Notes under the pieces: model-generated | Told to the model about the DNA's origin: nothing | The model's input: the letters and a program-made list of their open reading frames with translations, nothing else | Database searches by the model: none | Shown here: positions 45,478-55,442 of the stretch, in pieces | Layout: every line of letters begins with the position of its first letter | Position numbering within the stretch: the stretch's first letter is position 1 | Position numbers and translations under genes: made by a program | NCBI RefSeq assembly: GCF_030345095.1 | Contig: NZ_CP128360.1 | Coordinates: 4,154,001 to 4,218,000, forward strand | Direction of reading: 5' to 3' | Source of the DNA: Solwaraspora sp. WMMA2056 | Lineage (GTDB): Bacteria; Actinomycetota; Actinomycetes; Mycobacteriales; Micromonosporaceae | DNA: 64,000 nucleotides

Positions 45478-47718
45478 ATTCTCGACGACATCGACCCGTT
45501 CATCGGTACCGGAGCGACCGACCTGCCCCGGTCGTACGGTCCGGCCGCCACGTGGTGGTGGCCGAAGCCGCAGGTGGGCAACACCCATCCGGGCGCGACC
45601 TCGCCGTTGGGCATGGTGTCGGCCTGTGCCTACTCCGGTGCCTACCCGACCGGGTACGGCCGGTACTCGAAGAACACCGAGGGCGTGCCCGAGGAGATGT
45701 TCGACCGGCTGCAGGCGTCCGGGTTCACCCACTTCCAGCAGTCCGGCACCGGGGCGATCCGCAAGTACTACAACTACGTCCGGGTGACTCCGATGATCGA
45801 GCCGCTGGACGGGCTCGGTCAGGCCTGGGCGCTGCACGACGAGACCGCCGAGGCCGGCTACTACGCCGCGACGTTGGACACCGGGGTGCGCTGCGAGATC
45901 ACCGTCGGGGCGAAGGTCGCCGTGCACCGGTACACGTTCCCCGCGCACCGCAGCGCCCGGGTGGTGGTCGACCTGTCCTGCGGCGGTCTGGGCATCGAGC
46001 TGGGCCGCACGGTGCCGCTGCGAGCCCAGGTCGAGGCCATGGGCCACGGCCGGGCCCAGGCGACCGTGGTGATGGAGGGCGTGCCGCTGTCGGTCTACCT
46101 GGAGGTGGACAGCCCCGGCTGGCGGCAGATGCTCTGGTACGACCGGCGGCTCATCGACGGCGGCACCCGGCTGGACTTCGACAGCATCCGACACACCACG
46201 CTGCGGCCGTTCGGGATGCTGATGATGGGACCGGCCGCCGCCGGGCAGACCGTCGAGGTGCGGCTCGGCTTCTCGCTGCGCGGCTGTGAGCAGGCCCGGC
46301 GCAACCTGGAGCAGGAATGCTGGCCGGCGCAGCCGGGTTTCGACCAGGTCCGGGTGGCGACCCGGACCCGGTGGGCCGAGCACCTGGACCGCGTCCAGGT
46401 CGACGGCGGTACGCCGGCCCGCCGCACCGTTCTGGCCACCGCCGTCTACCACTCCCTGATCAAACCCTGCTTCGCCGACGACGAGAGCCCGTTCTGGCCG
46501 ACCTCGGGGCCGTACGCCTTCGACATCTGCACGATGTGGGACATCTACAAGACGCAGCTGCCGCTGCTCGCCGCGATCGTGCCGCAGCGGGCCACCGACC
46601 TGCTGGAGTCGCTCATCCGGGTGTGCGAGGAGGAGGGCAACTTCCCGATCGGCTACCGGATGGCCCGTGGCGCCGACCGGTTCTTCCGCCAGGCGAGTGC
46701 GCTGGCGCACACCGCCCTGGCCGACGCTCACGCCCTCGGTTCGCCCGGGCTGGACTGGAACTGGGCACTGGTGCACATGGTCGACGACCTGCGCCGGCTC
46801 TACGGCGAGGACTTCTTCGAGCACGGCCTCGTGCATCCGATCACCCACACTCTCGATCTCGCCTACGCCCACCACTGCACCGCCAAGGTCGCCCGGGCGC
46901 TCAACGACCGGCGGCTCGCCGACGACCTGGAACGGCGCAGCCGGCAGTGGGTGAACGCGTTCGACCCGGCCACCGGGCTGCTGCGGGACTCGGAGTTCTA
47001 CGAAGGCGGCAAGTGGAACTACTCGTTCCGGCTGCTGCACGACATGGCCGCGCGGATCGCGCTCGCCGGCGGTGACGACGCGTTCGTCGCCAAGCTCGAC
47101 CGCTTCTTCGGCTTCGGCGCGGACCCGGTGACCCAGCCCGGCCGGCGACCGTCGCCGGCGGAGATGGCCGCCGGGTACGCGCTGAACCGGTTCGAAGGGC
47201 TCAACAACGAACCGGACATGGAAGCGCCCTGGGCGTACCACTACGCGGGCCGGCCCGATCGGACCGCGCGGGTCGTCCAGGCGGCGCTGACCTGGCAGTT
47301 CGGCACCGGACCAGGAGGGCTGCCCGGCAACGACGACTCCGGGGCGCTCAGCTCCTGGTACGTGTGGGCCTCGCTGGGGCTGTTCCCGGTCGCCGGACAG
47401 AGTCTGTTCCTGGTCAACACGCCCGCGTTCGCCCGGGCCGCGCTGCGGGTCGGCGACGCGGAGTTCGTGGTCGAGACCAGCGGGCACCGGGAGACCCCGA
47501 TCGGGTCCGACGGCCTGGACCACGACCCGGCACCGCAGTACGTCCAGTCGGCCACCCTCAACGGCGAGCCGCTGCACACCACCTTCCTCACCGCCGCCGA
47601 CGTGCACCGGGGTGGCCGGCTGCACCTGCGGCTCGGCCCGCAACCGTCGCGCTGGGGATGCGAGAGCCGCCCACCGTCGCTGTCCACGTTCCACCCCGCC
47701 GTAGAGGATGCCCGTTGA
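45478..47718 (+). CDS. GH92 alpha-1,2-mannosidase-like glycosidase, probable ATT start
   Basis: The family N-terminus DIDPFIGTGATDLP followed by GNTHPGATSPLGMV is encoded in frame from about 45481. An in-frame TAG at 45466 leaves only CGT-CCG-GTC-ATT before it, so the first possible initiator is ATT 45478 (746 residues). The nearest GTG (45574) would drop the conserved first strand. Further GH92 marks are YSGAYPTGYGRY, MWDIYKTQLPLL, GYRMARG, and GLNNEPDMEAPW with the catalytic acid region. No signal peptide, so it is cytoplasmic. Calcium-dependent exo-mannosidase activity is expected from the family. It overlaps the next gene as TTGA. Confidence 0.88.
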   Translation: MLDDIDPFIGTGATDLPRSYGPAATWWWPKPQVGNTHPGATSPLGMVSACAYSGAYPTGYGRYSKNTEGVPEEMFDRLQASGFTHFQQSGTGAIRKYYNYVRVTPMIEPLDGLGQAWALHDETAEAGYYAATLDTGVRCEITVGAKVAVHRYTFPAHRSARVVVDLSCGGLGIELGRTVPLRAQVEAMGHGRAQATVVMEGVPLSVYLEVDSPGWRQMLWYDRRLIDGGTRLDFDSIRHTTLRPFGMLMMGPAAAGQTVEVRLGFSLRGCEQARRNLEQECWPAQPGFDQVRVATRTRWAEHLDRVQVDGGTPARRTVLATAVYHSLIKPCFADDESPFWPTSGPYAFDICTMWDIYKTQLPLLAAIVPQRATDLLESLIRVCEEEGNFPIGYRMARGADRFFRQASALAHTALADAHALGSPGLDWNWALVHMVDDLRRLYGEDFFEHGLVHPITHTLDLAYAHHCTAKVARALNDRRLADDLERRSRQWVNAFDPATGLLRDSEFYEGGKWNYSFRLLHDMAARIALAGGDDAFVAKLDRFFGFGADPVTQPGRRPSPAEMAAGYALNRFEGLNNEPDMEAPWAYHYAGRPDRTARVVQAALTWQFGTGPGGLPGNDDSGALSSWYVWASLGLFPVAGQSLFLVNTPAFARAALRVGDAEFVVETSGHRETPIGSDGLDHDPAPQYVQSATLNGEPLHTTFLTAADVHRGGRLHLRLGPQPSRWGCESRPPSLSTFHPAVEDAR

Positions 47719-48989
47719 CCAGACCCTCCCGCCGCCTCGTCATCGTGGTCCGGGCCGACCCGGTGATCTGCGGCCATTCCGGCGAGGCACGTAACCTCGC
47801 CGAGGTCGCGCTGACCCGTGGCTTCACCGACGTCCGACTGTTGACCTGGCCGATCGCGACGCTGCAGGCGGCCGGGTTGCCGCTCAAGCCGCTGGACCGG
47901 CTGCTGCCGTACAGCCCGGGGATCACGGTGGAACGGCCGGAGCCGGTCGGGGACTACCGGGTGCCCGACGGCAGGCACCTCGCCGGGCTCACCGGCCGCC
48001 TGGTCGAACTGCTCGCCGACGGCGTGCCCACCACCTGTCTGTCGATGTACCTCGTGCCGCACACGACCGTGGTCAACGACGCGGTGACGGCCGCACGGGC
48101 CGCCGGGTTCACCACGGACGTGCGTACCGTCGCGAAAGCGGTCGGCTCCGACGTCACCAACGTGATCGCGTCCTGTCTGCGCGAGGGCCGGTTCGGTGCC
48201 GCCACCGTGCTGTTCACGACCTTCCTGGCCAGCGACGAGCTGGTCGCCGTGTCGGAGTACACCCGGGACGAGATCGTGGCGTCGGCGGAGCAGGTCGACG
48301 CGCACTGCGGCACCAACTTCGCCGATCAGTGCCGTGAGCGGGTGACGGTGAGCTACCCGCCGATCGACACCTCGGCGTACCTCGACCTTGACCCGGCGGC
48401 GGTGGACGAAGCGCTCGCCCGGCGTGGGCTGCGGCGGGGCGGCTACCTGCTCTTCCTGTCCCGGGTGGCACGGGCCAAAGGGATCTACGACCTGGTCATC
48501 GCGTACGGCCAGATGCGCTGCCGGGACGAGGTCGAGCTGGTCGTGGCCGGCACCGGCCCAGCGCTGGAGCACGTCCAGGCAATGTCCAAGGAGGACGACA
48601 GGATCACGTTCCTCACCGACGTGGACGACGACGAGAAGCCGCTGTTGATGGCCGGCTGTGCGGCGTACGTCCTGCCGACCAAGCCGGAGCCCGACTTCGT
48701 CGAGACCTTCGGCATCGCCCTGGCGGAGAAGGCGCTCGCCGGTGGCGGGCCGATCGTGACCACCCTGACCGGTGGCACCGGCGAGGCGGTCGGTGACACC
48801 GCCGTCATCGTCGAGGCCGGTGACATCGCCGCGTTGGCCGAGACGGTGGACCGGGTCGTGCTGGAGATGTCCGCCGCCGAGAAGCTCGACCGCGAAGTGC
48901 GGGCCAGGGCGTACGCCATGTCGTTCGATCGGGGTGTGGTCTTCGACGGACTGTTCCCCGCGCCGGAGCCCGCCGTCATGGCCGACTGA
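47715..48989 (+). CDS. Glycosyltransferase, GT4-like (GT-B fold)
   Basis: 424 residues from TTG 47715, overlapping the GH92 stop, with GAGGA 6-7 nt upstream. The N-terminal domain starts LVIVVRADPVICGHSGEARNLAEVAL. The C-terminal nucleotide-sugar domain has LFLSRVARAKGIYDLV, VVAGTGPALEHV and the Glu pair of KPEPDFVETFGIALAEKAL. It may act with the GH92 enzyme in turnover of an intracellular mannose-containing glycoside (inference from pairing only). A terminator follows 16 nt after the stop. Confidence 0.86.
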   Translation: MTRPSRRLVIVVRADPVICGHSGEARNLAEVALTRGFTDVRLLTWPIATLQAAGLPLKPLDRLLPYSPGITVERPEPVGDYRVPDGRHLAGLTGRLVELLADGVPTTCLSMYLVPHTTVVNDAVTAARAAGFTTDVRTVAKAVGSDVTNVIASCLREGRFGAATVLFTTFLASDELVAVSEYTRDEIVASAEQVDAHCGTNFADQCRERVTVSYPPIDTSAYLDLDPAAVDEALARRGLRRGGYLLFLSRVARAKGIYDLVIAYGQMRCRDEVELVVAGTGPALEHVQAMSKEDDRITFLTDVDDDEKPLLMAGCAAYVLPTKPEPDFVETFGIALAEKALAGGGPIVTTLTGGTGEAVGDTAVIVEAGDIAALAETVDRVVLEMSAAEKLDREVRARAYAMSFDRGVVFDGLFPAPEPAVMAD

Positions 48990-49005
48990 TCAACGGCCCG
49001 GCTGC

Positions 49006-49038
49006 CCGCCCCGGGTCCGCAACTGCGACCCGGGGCGG
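49006..49038. terminator. 12 bp perfect hairpin between convergent genes
   Basis: CCGCCCCGGGTC (49006-49017) pairs with GACCCGGGGCGG (49027-49038) across a 9 nt loop. It follows the glycosyltransferase stop and faces the stop of the small gene at 49064. Confidence 0.82.
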
Positions 49039-49063
49039 TGGTCCGCCGTTACGGTTGCCGTGG

Positions 49064-49327
49064 TCAACCTCGCGTCGGTGGCTGGTCGGCACCGTTGGCC
49101 AGGTGCAGGGAGAGCTCCTGCACGAGATCGTCCATGCTCTGCCCGGTCTGGGCTCGGACCAGACCGAGCGCCAGGTCGGCCAGCAGGTAGAAGCCGAGGG
49201 TCTTGGCCTGTTCGGTCGGGAACGCCGCCAGCAGCTGCTCGGCACCGTCGGTGTCGCCGCGACGGTGCGCGGCGATGACGCCGGCGGCCCGTTGCACCAC
49301 TTCGGCACTACTGGGCACGGGGTCCAC
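49064..49327 (-). CDS. Small helical protein of unknown function next to superoxide dismutase
   Basis: 87 residues from GTG 49327, 3 nt after the superoxide dismutase stop on the same strand. The sequence AEVVQRAAGVIAAHRRGDTDGAEQLLAAFPTEQAKTLGFYLLADLALGLV predicts two or three helices in a tetratricopeptide-like arrangement. No family recognised. Tight spacing suggests it is cotranslated with the dismutase. Confidence 0.68.
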   Translation of the reverse strand: MDPVPSSAEVVQRAAGVIAAHRRGDTDGAEQLLAAFPTEQAKTLGFYLLADLALGLVRAQTGQSMDDLVQELSLHLANGADQPPTRG

Positions 49328-49330
49328 GCG

Positions 49331-49945
49331 TCAGATCGCGGGCTTGGTGGCGCGGGCGGCGTCGAACCGGGCGGCGACGTCGGCCCAGTTCACCAGGCTC
49401 CAGAGCCGGTCGACGTAGTCCGGGCGGACGTTGCGGTACTGCAGGTAGTAGGCGTGCTCCCAGGCGTCGAAGACCAGGATCGGCGTGCTGCCCTGCCCGA
49501 CGTTGCCGTGGTGGTCGTAGACCTGCTCGATGATGAGCCGCTGGCCGAGCGGCTCCCAGGCGAGGACACCCCAGCCGGAGCCCTGCACGCCCTTGGTGGC
49601 TGCCGACAGTTGTCCGGCGAACGCCTCGAACGAGCCGAGGTGCTCGTCGATCGCGGCGGCCAACTCGCCGTCGGGGCGGTCTCCGCCGTCGGGGGAGAGG
49701 TTGTTCCAGAAGATCGAGTGCAGGACGTGGCCGGAGAGGTTGAACGCGAACGTCTTCTCCAGGCCGACCAGGGTGGTGTAGTCGCCCTTCTCCCGCGCCT
49801 CGGCGAGCTGGTCGAGCGCGTCGTTGCTGCCCTTGACGTACGCGGCGTGGTGCTTGCTGTGGTGCAGTTCCAGGATCTCGCCGGACATGGCCGGTTCGAG
49901 CGCGCCGTAGTCGTAGGGCATGTCGGGCAGGGTGTAAACGGCCAT
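49331..49945 (-). CDS. Superoxide dismutase, Fe/Mn family
   Basis: 204 residues from ATG 49945, with GGAGGAAG upstream. The N-terminal [32 protein letters not shown] holds the first metal His. [20 protein letters not shown] follows, and the Asp/His ligands are in [21 protein letters not shown]. The metal cannot be told by eye. Converts superoxide to peroxide and oxygen in the cytoplasm. Confidence 0.96.
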   Translation of the reverse strand: MAVYTLPDMPYDYGALEPAMSGEILELHHSKHHAAYVKGSNDALDQLAEAREKGDYTTLVGLEKTFAFNLSGHVLHSIFWNNLSPDGGDRPDGELAAAIDEHLGSFEAFAGQLSAATKGVQGSGWGVLAWEPLGQRLIIEQVYDHHGNVGQGSTPILVFDAWEHAYYLQYRNVRPDYVDRLWSLVNWADVAARFDAARATKPAI

Positions 49946-50037
49946 CGGGCAGCTTCCTCCGGTCTTGGTGCACATGATCTGTTGTTGCCACTCTGTGGCA
50001 ATACTGCCAGACGATTGTGCCGCCCGGAACGGAGTGC

Positions 50038-50072
50038 GCGCCGGGCACGGACGCTGAGCCCGTGCCCGGCGC
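50038..50072. terminator. 13 bp perfect hairpin ending the DUF1080 operon
   Basis: GCGCCGGGCACGG (50038-50050) pairs with CCGTGCCCGGCGC (50060-50072) over a 9 nt loop, 6 nt past the stop of the leftward gene at 50079. It separates that operon from the superoxide dismutase promoter. Confidence 0.85.
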
Positions 50073-50078
50073 CGCCGG

Positions 50079-53000
50079 TCAGAGCGTCCGCAGCCGCACG
50101 TTGCGGAACTCCATCACGTCGTTGCCACCGTGGTTCTGCAGCCCGACGAAGCCGCTGACGAACTGGCGCAGGTCCGTCGGCGGGTCACCGGCGCGCGACG
50201 ACTGCTTGCCGGGTACGTTGTCGAACTCGCTGATCGTCACCCCGTTGCGGATGATCGTGTAGCGCTGGCCGACGACCCTGATCTCGTAGTCGTTCCATTC
50301 GTCCTTCGGCGTCGGTCGTGCCTGCTCCAGGTTGTTGGGCTGGAAGTTGTAGACCGAGCCGGTCTTCTGCGTCTCCCCGGCGGTCCCGTCGTAGAGCTGG
50401 ATCTCGTGACCGCAGTAGATCGCCACCCAGGCCTGCGAGCTGCGGGCCGAGCCGACGGTGCCGCAGCTGCCCGCCGGCCGGTCGTCGACCGGCACCGTCG
50501 GGTCGGGGAACCGGACGAACACCCCGCTGTTGGCCCGGACGTCCCCGGGTGAGACGTCCTTGAACTGCAGCCGCAGCGAGTAGTCGGCGAACTCCTCGGC
50601 CCCGTACCAGAGCATCCCCAGCCCACCCGAGGTGCTGATCCCACCGTCGGGCAGCAGCCGGAACGTGCCCCCGGGCGCCTGCCGCCAGTCGGCCAACGAG
50701 TGTCCGGTGCCGTCGAACAGCGGCCGGTATCCGGCCGTCCGCCCGATCAGCGATGCTTCTCCGGCCGCCCGCAGCGTCGCCATTTCGGCGGCGTCGAGCA
50801 CCTCGTCGTCGTCCAGCTGCGCCAGCACCTCGTCGAGGTGGCTGATGAACGAGCCCTGGTTCGGCCACTGCCGTTCGTCGTCGATGAGGTCGTTGACCGT
50901 GCATCCGGCCGCAGCGTCGCGGTTCGGTACGCCGGTGTCGGTGTCGAGCAGCCACACCGTCTGGCGGGCGTCCGGGGCGTCGCAGCCGGTGTCGACCACG
51001 ACGGTGTGCGTGGCCACCTCACCGTCGGCGTAGGTGACCTTCACCGTCGCCTCGAATCTGCCGTGACCGCGGTAGGTGTGCGTCGGGTGCGGCTGGTTCG
51101 AGACCCGGTTGCCCTCGCCGAAGGTCCACTCCCAGGCGACGCCACCCGCCCGGTGGCTGGAGAAGGCCACCGTCCGCGGGTTGCTCGGGTCCGGGACCCG
51201 GGCCGAGGCGTACTCCGGACCGGGGGTCGGCGCGCCGCCCTCGTAGACGATCCGGATCAGCTTCTGGTTGCTGTGCAGGGTGAAGAAGCCGCCGCCGTAG
51301 TCCAGCAGGTACAGCGCACCGTCCGGGCCGAACTTGGCGTCCATCCAGTGCTGCAACTGGGTGCCGCCGTTCCCACCGGGAATGATCCTCCGTAGATCCT
51401 CCGCGTAGGCGGGGGCACCCTGGTCGGGCACCACCGCCGGGTCCACGGTGACCGCCACTCGGTTGTCCGCGTTGGACTGATCGCCGATGAACCACTTGCC
51501 GTCCCAGTGCGCCGGCCAGGCCACCCCGCTGTCGGTGTCGACCTGTGACCGGTGGTACGTCGGCCCGTTCATCACCGCCTGGCCGCCACCGCGCAGGTAC
51601 GGCCGGGTGAAGGTCTCCTCGCCGGGCACGTACGTCGGTAGTCCGCTGCCGTCGGTGCGGGTCGGGAAGACCGGCCCGCCGCCCTGCGGCGAGTACCAGA
51701 TCATGCTGTCACGCACCGGCGGCAGCTCCACCAGGCCGGTGTTGCGCGGCGAGGTGTTGCGCGGGTTGGCGCAGTCGTACCAGCCGGTCAGCACCGTCGC
51801 GTCGGTGTTGCTGCGGTCCCGGTACGGCTGGCGGTTGCCCATGCAGTACGGCCAGCCCTGGTTACCGGCCGACGTGATGATCGTGGCGTGCTCGTACTTC
51901 GCCGGCCCCAGCTCGGGGTCCGGGTTGGTGGCGTCCGGGCCGACCCAGGCAGCGGTCAGCCAGTCGTTGACCGGGTCCCAGGCGATCCGCGACGGGTTGC
52001 GTACGCCCATCACGTAGATCTCCGGTCGGGTCTTGCCGCCGCCTTCCTCATCGCCGGTGAACAGGTTGCCCTCCGGGATGCTGTACGTGCCGTCCGGTTC
52101 CGGCCGGATCCGCAGGATCTTGCCGTCGAGGCTGTTCGTGTTGCCGGCGGTCCGGCGGGCGTCCTGGAACGAGATCCCGGCGTACTCCTGGGTCCAGTTG
52201 TTGCCGGAGTAGCCGCTGGATCCGCCGGAGGAGTTGGCGTCGCCGGTGCTGACGTACAGGTTGCCCGCGTCGTCGAAGGTCATCCCGCCGCCCGCGTGGC
52301 AGCAGCTGTGGATCTGGGTCTCCCAGTCCAGCAGGTCGACGCGGGTGGCCTGGTCGATGCTGGCGGTGTCGTGGTCGTAGGTGAACCGGGAGATGGTCCG
52401 CCGGCCGACCCGTTTGTCGCGGTCGATCGTGGCGTGCGGCATCCAGTACACGTAGAACCAGCCGTTGTCGGTGAACGCCGGATCCAGGGTCATCCCCAGC
52501 AGACCCTCCTCGCTCTTGACCAGTTCGCTGCCGCTGCCCCGGTTGCCCATCACCTCCAACGTGGTGAGCAGCGTGACCTGTTTGGTCCGAGGGTTCCACT
52601 GGTGGATGGTGCCGCAGCCCTTGCCGACGTTCGGGTTCGACCAGTCCGGGACGGCGCCGGTGGCGCAGGCGGCGCGGCCGAGATAGAACACGGTGCCGTC
52701 CGGGGCGATGGTCAGCCCGTGCGGCTCGCCGATCTGGTCCATCTGACCCTGCTGGTTGGCGCCGGTGAGCCGTTCCACCCGGTAGTTGGCGGCGATCGTC
52801 GCCTGGCAGTCGCCCCGGACCGTACCGGCGGTCCAGCTGATCGCGCCGAGGATGTGGTCGCGGAACAGCTCGTCCTGCGCCCAGCTGGCCTCCGTACGGC
52901 CCATGCCGGTGTAGAAGGACCGACCGCCGTCGTAGTCGTGACACCAGGCGACCGGGTGGAACGGCCCGTTGCCGCTGAGCCCCGCGTCGTAGCTGGCCTC

Positions 53001-54089
53001 GTCGACCTGGGCGACGACGTGCACCCGGCCGACCGGGTTCGGGTCCCAGCTGATCCACTGGTCGTCGCGGGTCCAGTTCATTGGCAGGTCGTGGGTCGCC
53101 GGATGGTTGCGGTCGGTGACGTCGACCTCTGCCTGCTGGACCTGGGTCTCCGGCGCCGCACCGGCGTCGGCGCCGATCAGCCAGAGCTCGGCGAGCTGGG
53201 TCAGCGGCTCGCCGCTGTTCGCGGTGATGTTCAGCCGGTAGTGCCGGTAGGGGTCGGTGTTGTCGAACGCGAACTGCCGGGTGAGGAACCGCTGTGGGAA
53301 GCTCTGCCCGGTCCGGCGGTCCAGATCGGTCCAGTTCTCGCCGTCGTTGGATCCCTGCAGAGTCCAGTCCCGTGGGTCCCGGCCGGGGAAGTCGTTGGCC
53401 GAGGTGAGCGCGTACCGGTTGACCACGGTCGGCTCGGCCAGCTCACCGGCGAGCCAGCCGGTCGGGGAGCGGGTCAGCCACTTGGTGCCGGTGGCGCGGT
53501 CGAAGGCGTGGCTGGCGGTCTCGTTCGGCGGGTTGTTGCCGCTGGCACTCGCCTCGGTAACCGTCTCCGCCGGTGGCAGGGTCGGGGCCGGTCGGGTGCC
53601 GAGCAGGCCGGTGAACCACTCCGACCCGGACTGGGCGTACGCGGCGTCGTGGACGCCGACGAACCCGCCACCACCTTTGACGTACGCCTGCAGGGCCGCC
53701 TCCTGCGCGCTGTCGAGGGTGACGCCGTGCGCGGACAGGAACACGACGCTGCGGTAGCGGGCCAGGTTGTCCGCGTTGAACACCGCCGGATCGTCGGCGG
53801 AGTGCACGTAGAAGCCGTGTTCGTTGCCGAGCCGGCGGATGACGTTGGTGGCGCGGCGTACCGGATCTTCCTGCTCGGCCTCGGGGCCGTGGAAGACCAG
53901 GACGTTGACGACCCGGTTACCCCAGGTCGGGGGTGCGGTGTAGGCCTGGGCGGCGGAGACCGGGGCGGTCAGCAGGCCGGCCAGCAGGGTCACGGTCGCC
54001 GCCAGCGCGGTGCCGCGTCGGCGGGCGGCACCCGGTCGGGCGGGTCGGTGACGTAGTCGGGGGAAGGTGAAATGGCGTCGGTGGGCCAT
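50079..54089 (-). CDS. Secreted ThuA / discoidin / sorbosone-dehydrogenase-like / PKD / DUF1080 protein
   Basis: 1336 residues with a signal peptide (~1-47). A ThuA-like glutamine-amidotransferase fold begins at [14 protein letters not shown] (~60-165) and resumes at ~315-420. Between them lies an inserted F5/8-type C (discoidin) domain (~175-307). A six-bladed propeller of the sorbosone/glucose dehydrogenase type covers ~440-950 ([37 protein letters not shown]). A PKD domain (~955-1033), an unrecognised ~80-residue module with two Cys (~1036-1117) and a DUF1080 domain (~1120-1336; [14 protein letters not shown]) follow. DUF1080 proteins include 3-keto-disaccharide hydrolases. Last gene of a leftward three-gene operon. 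Confidence 0.9.
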   Translation of the reverse strand: MAHRRHFTFPRLRHRPARPGAARRRGTALAATVTLLAGLLTAPVSAAQAYTAPPTWGNRVVNVLVFHGPEAEQEDPVRRATNVIRRLGNEHGFYVHSADDPAVFNADNLARYRSVVFLSAHGVTLDSAQEAALQAYVKGGGGFVGVHDAAYAQSGSEWFTGLLGTRPAPTLPPAETVTEASASGNNPPNETASHAFDRATGTKWLTRSPTGWLAGELAEPTVVNRYALTSANDFPGRDPRDWTLQGSNDGENWTDLDRRTGQSFPQRFLTRQFAFDNTDPYRHYRLNITANSGEPLTQLAELWLIGADAGAAPETQVQQAEVDVTDRNHPATHDLPMNWTRDDQWISWDPNPVGRVHVVAQVDEASYDAGLSGNGPFHPVAWCHDYDGGRSFYTGMGRTEASWAQDELFRDHILGAISWTAGTVRGDCQATIAANYRVERLTGANQQGQMDQIGEPHGLTIAPDGTVFYLGRAACATGAVPDWSNPNVGKGCGTIHQWNPRTKQVTLLTTLEVMGNRGSGSELVKSEEGLLGMTLDPAFTDNGWFYVYWMPHATIDRDKRVGRRTISRFTYDHDTASIDQATRVDLLDWETQIHSCCHAGGGMTFDDAGNLYVSTGDANSSGGSSGYSGNNWTQEYAGISFQDARRTAGNTNSLDGKILRIRPEPDGTYSIPEGNLFTGDEEGGGKTRPEIYVMGVRNPSRIAWDPVNDWLTAAWVGPDATNPDPELGPAKYEHATIITSAGNQGWPYCMGNRQPYRDRSNTDATVLTGWYDCANPRNTSPRNTGLVELPPVRDSMIWYSPQGGGPVFPTRTDGSGLPTYVPGEETFTRPYLRGGGQAVMNGPTYHRSQVDTDSGVAWPAHWDGKWFIGDQSNADNRVAVTVDPAVVPDQGAPAYAEDLRRIIPGGNGGTQLQHWMDAKFGPDGALYLLDYGGGFFTLHSNQKLIRIVYEGGAPTPGPEYASARVPDPSNPRTVAFSSHRAGGVAWEWTFGEGNRVSNQPHPTHTYRGHGRFEATVKVTYADGEVATHTVVVDTGCDAPDARQTVWLLDTDTGVPNRDAAAGCTVNDLIDDERQWPNQGSFISHLDEVLAQLDDDEVLDAAEMATLRAAGEASLIGRTAGYRPLFDGTGHSLADWRQAPGGTFRLLPDGGISTSGGLGMLWYGAEEFADYSLRLQFKDVSPGDVRANSGVFVRFPDPTVPVDDRPAGSCGTVGSARSSQAWVAIYCGHEIQLYDGTAGETQKTGSVYNFQPNNLEQARPTPKDEWNDYEIRVVGQRYTIIRNGVTISEFDNVPGKQSSRAGDPPTDLRQFVSGFVGLQNHGGNDVMEFRNVRLRTL

Positions 54090-54138
54090 TCCTGCTCCTT
54101 ATGGCGGCCCGGCGGGGTGTGCCGGGGTGGGGGAGGGG

Positions 54139-55377
54139 TCAGCGGTGTGCGGCGTGCGCCGCCGCGGCGTCGGCCGGTACCCCGGCCGCGTCGGCCGGCA
54201 CCTGCGCGGCGTCGTCGGTCGAGGCGGGGTGCAGGACCTGGCGGTGGTGGTGGCCGCCGGGCGGCATCTGTCCGTTCTCGTCGAGCACGTGCAGCGTGGT
54301 CGCCATGCCCAGATCGGAGTGGAACTGCATGTGGCAGTGCAGCATCCAGTGGCCCGGTCCGACCGAGTCACCTGCGACGATGGTGACGCCGAACGAGTCG
54401 CCCGGCCCGAGGGTCTTGTTGTCGATCACCGGGATCGAGTCGACGATGGCCTTGTTGTCGCCGGCCACCACGCCGGTACGGGTGTCGGCCCAGGAATGGC
54501 CGTGGACGTGCCAGGTGTGCATGTCGTCGCCGAGGCCGATGACGATGAACTCGACCCGTTCGCCGACCCGGGCGACGAAGCAGGCCGGGCCGGGCACCGG
54601 GTCGTCCAGGTCGCAGTCGTCGGCAGCCGCGCCGCGCCGCAGGTTGATCGACTGCCGGTCACCGAAGGCGGTGACGTAGGTGCGGTCCGGTCGGGGGTCG
54701 CCCTGGCGGCGGACCACCAGGCCGCCGAAGAGCCCCGAGCTGAGGCCCTGGGTGCCGTGCGGTCCACCGACGACGTGGTCGTGGTACCACCAGTAGCCGG
54801 CGGTGCCGGGAGATCCCGTCCGTGAGCTGCGCGGTTTCGCGTACCAGGTGTAGGTCCGCGACTCGCCCGGTGCCACGTACGACCCACTGTGCACGGTGCC
54901 GTCGGAGTCCTGGGTGTACTTGACCCCGTGCACGTGCAGCGACACGCCCAGCGGGTGCGCCGGGTTGGTCCGCAGCTGCGCCAGGGTCTCGGCGGTCACC
55001 TGGTTGTGCAGCGTGATCGCGAGACATTCGCCTTCGATCATCTCCATCGTCGGCCCCGGGTAGGAGGCCGTCTGCGGGGTCAGGCCGTAACCCAGCCGGA
55101 TCTGGTTGGTGACCGGGTCGCGGGGCAGCTCCACCGCGTACAGCTGCAGTTCGCGGTCGGGCGCGACGCAGCCGTCAGGTGCCGCGCCGCCCGCCGGCGC
55201 GGCCACGTCCTGGGCGACGGCTTCGGTGCGTACGGCGTACGCGGCGCCGGCGCTGGCGAAGGTCGCCGCCAGCACGGCCAGGACCAGCAGCGCCCGGCCG
55301 GTGCCGGCGCGCAGTCGGGCGGTGGGTGTGGCCGGTGCGCCGACCGGGACGGTGCCGGTGTCTGTCTTGTGGTTCAA
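54139..55377 (-). CDS. Two-domain multicopper oxidase, secreted or membrane-anchored
   Basis: 412 residues from TTG 55377, with AGGA about 8 nt upstream. An N-terminal membrane helix (~27-48) acts as signal or anchor. All four copper motifs are visible: SLHVHGVKY, WWYHDHVVGG, TWHVHGHSW and HWMLHCHMQFHSDLGM, the last with the type 1 His-Cys-His-Met set. The length fits the small laccase/nitrite-reductase-like group, not three-domain laccases. The C-terminus is a His- and Ala-rich tail (PPGGHHHRQ onward). It lies between two secreted DUF1080 proteins and could oxidise their substrate or accept electrons from the cupredoxin domain next door. Confidence 0.92.
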   Translation of the reverse strand: MNHKTDTGTVPVGAPATPTARLRAGTGRALLVLAVLAATFASAGAAYAVRTEAVAQDVAAPAGGAAPDGCVAPDRELQLYAVELPRDPVTNQIRLGYGLTPQTASYPGPTMEMIEGECLAITLHNQVTAETLAQLRTNPAHPLGVSLHVHGVKYTQDSDGTVHSGSYVAPGESRTYTWYAKPRSSRTGSPGTAGYWWYHDHVVGGPHGTQGLSSGLFGGLVVRRQGDPRPDRTYVTAFGDRQSINLRRGAAADDCDLDDPVPGPACFVARVGERVEFIVIGLGDDMHTWHVHGHSWADTRTGVVAGDNKAIVDSIPVIDNKTLGPGDSFGVTIVAGDSVGPGHWMLHCHMQFHSDLGMATTLHVLDENGQMPPGGHHHRQVLHPASTDDAAQVPADAAGVPADAAAAHAAHR

Positions 55378-55442
55378 CGTCTGTTCCTGTTCGCAGAGCC
55401 GGTGGGGGTCGGGGCAGGCGGGAGCGTCCCGCCGGTCGCTGG

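Noticed and set aside
51888-54056. Long plus-strand frame over the ThuA/DUF1080 gene
   Set aside because: Val/Gly/Ala-rich shadow without any domain; the minus strand has a signal peptide and five recognisable domains.
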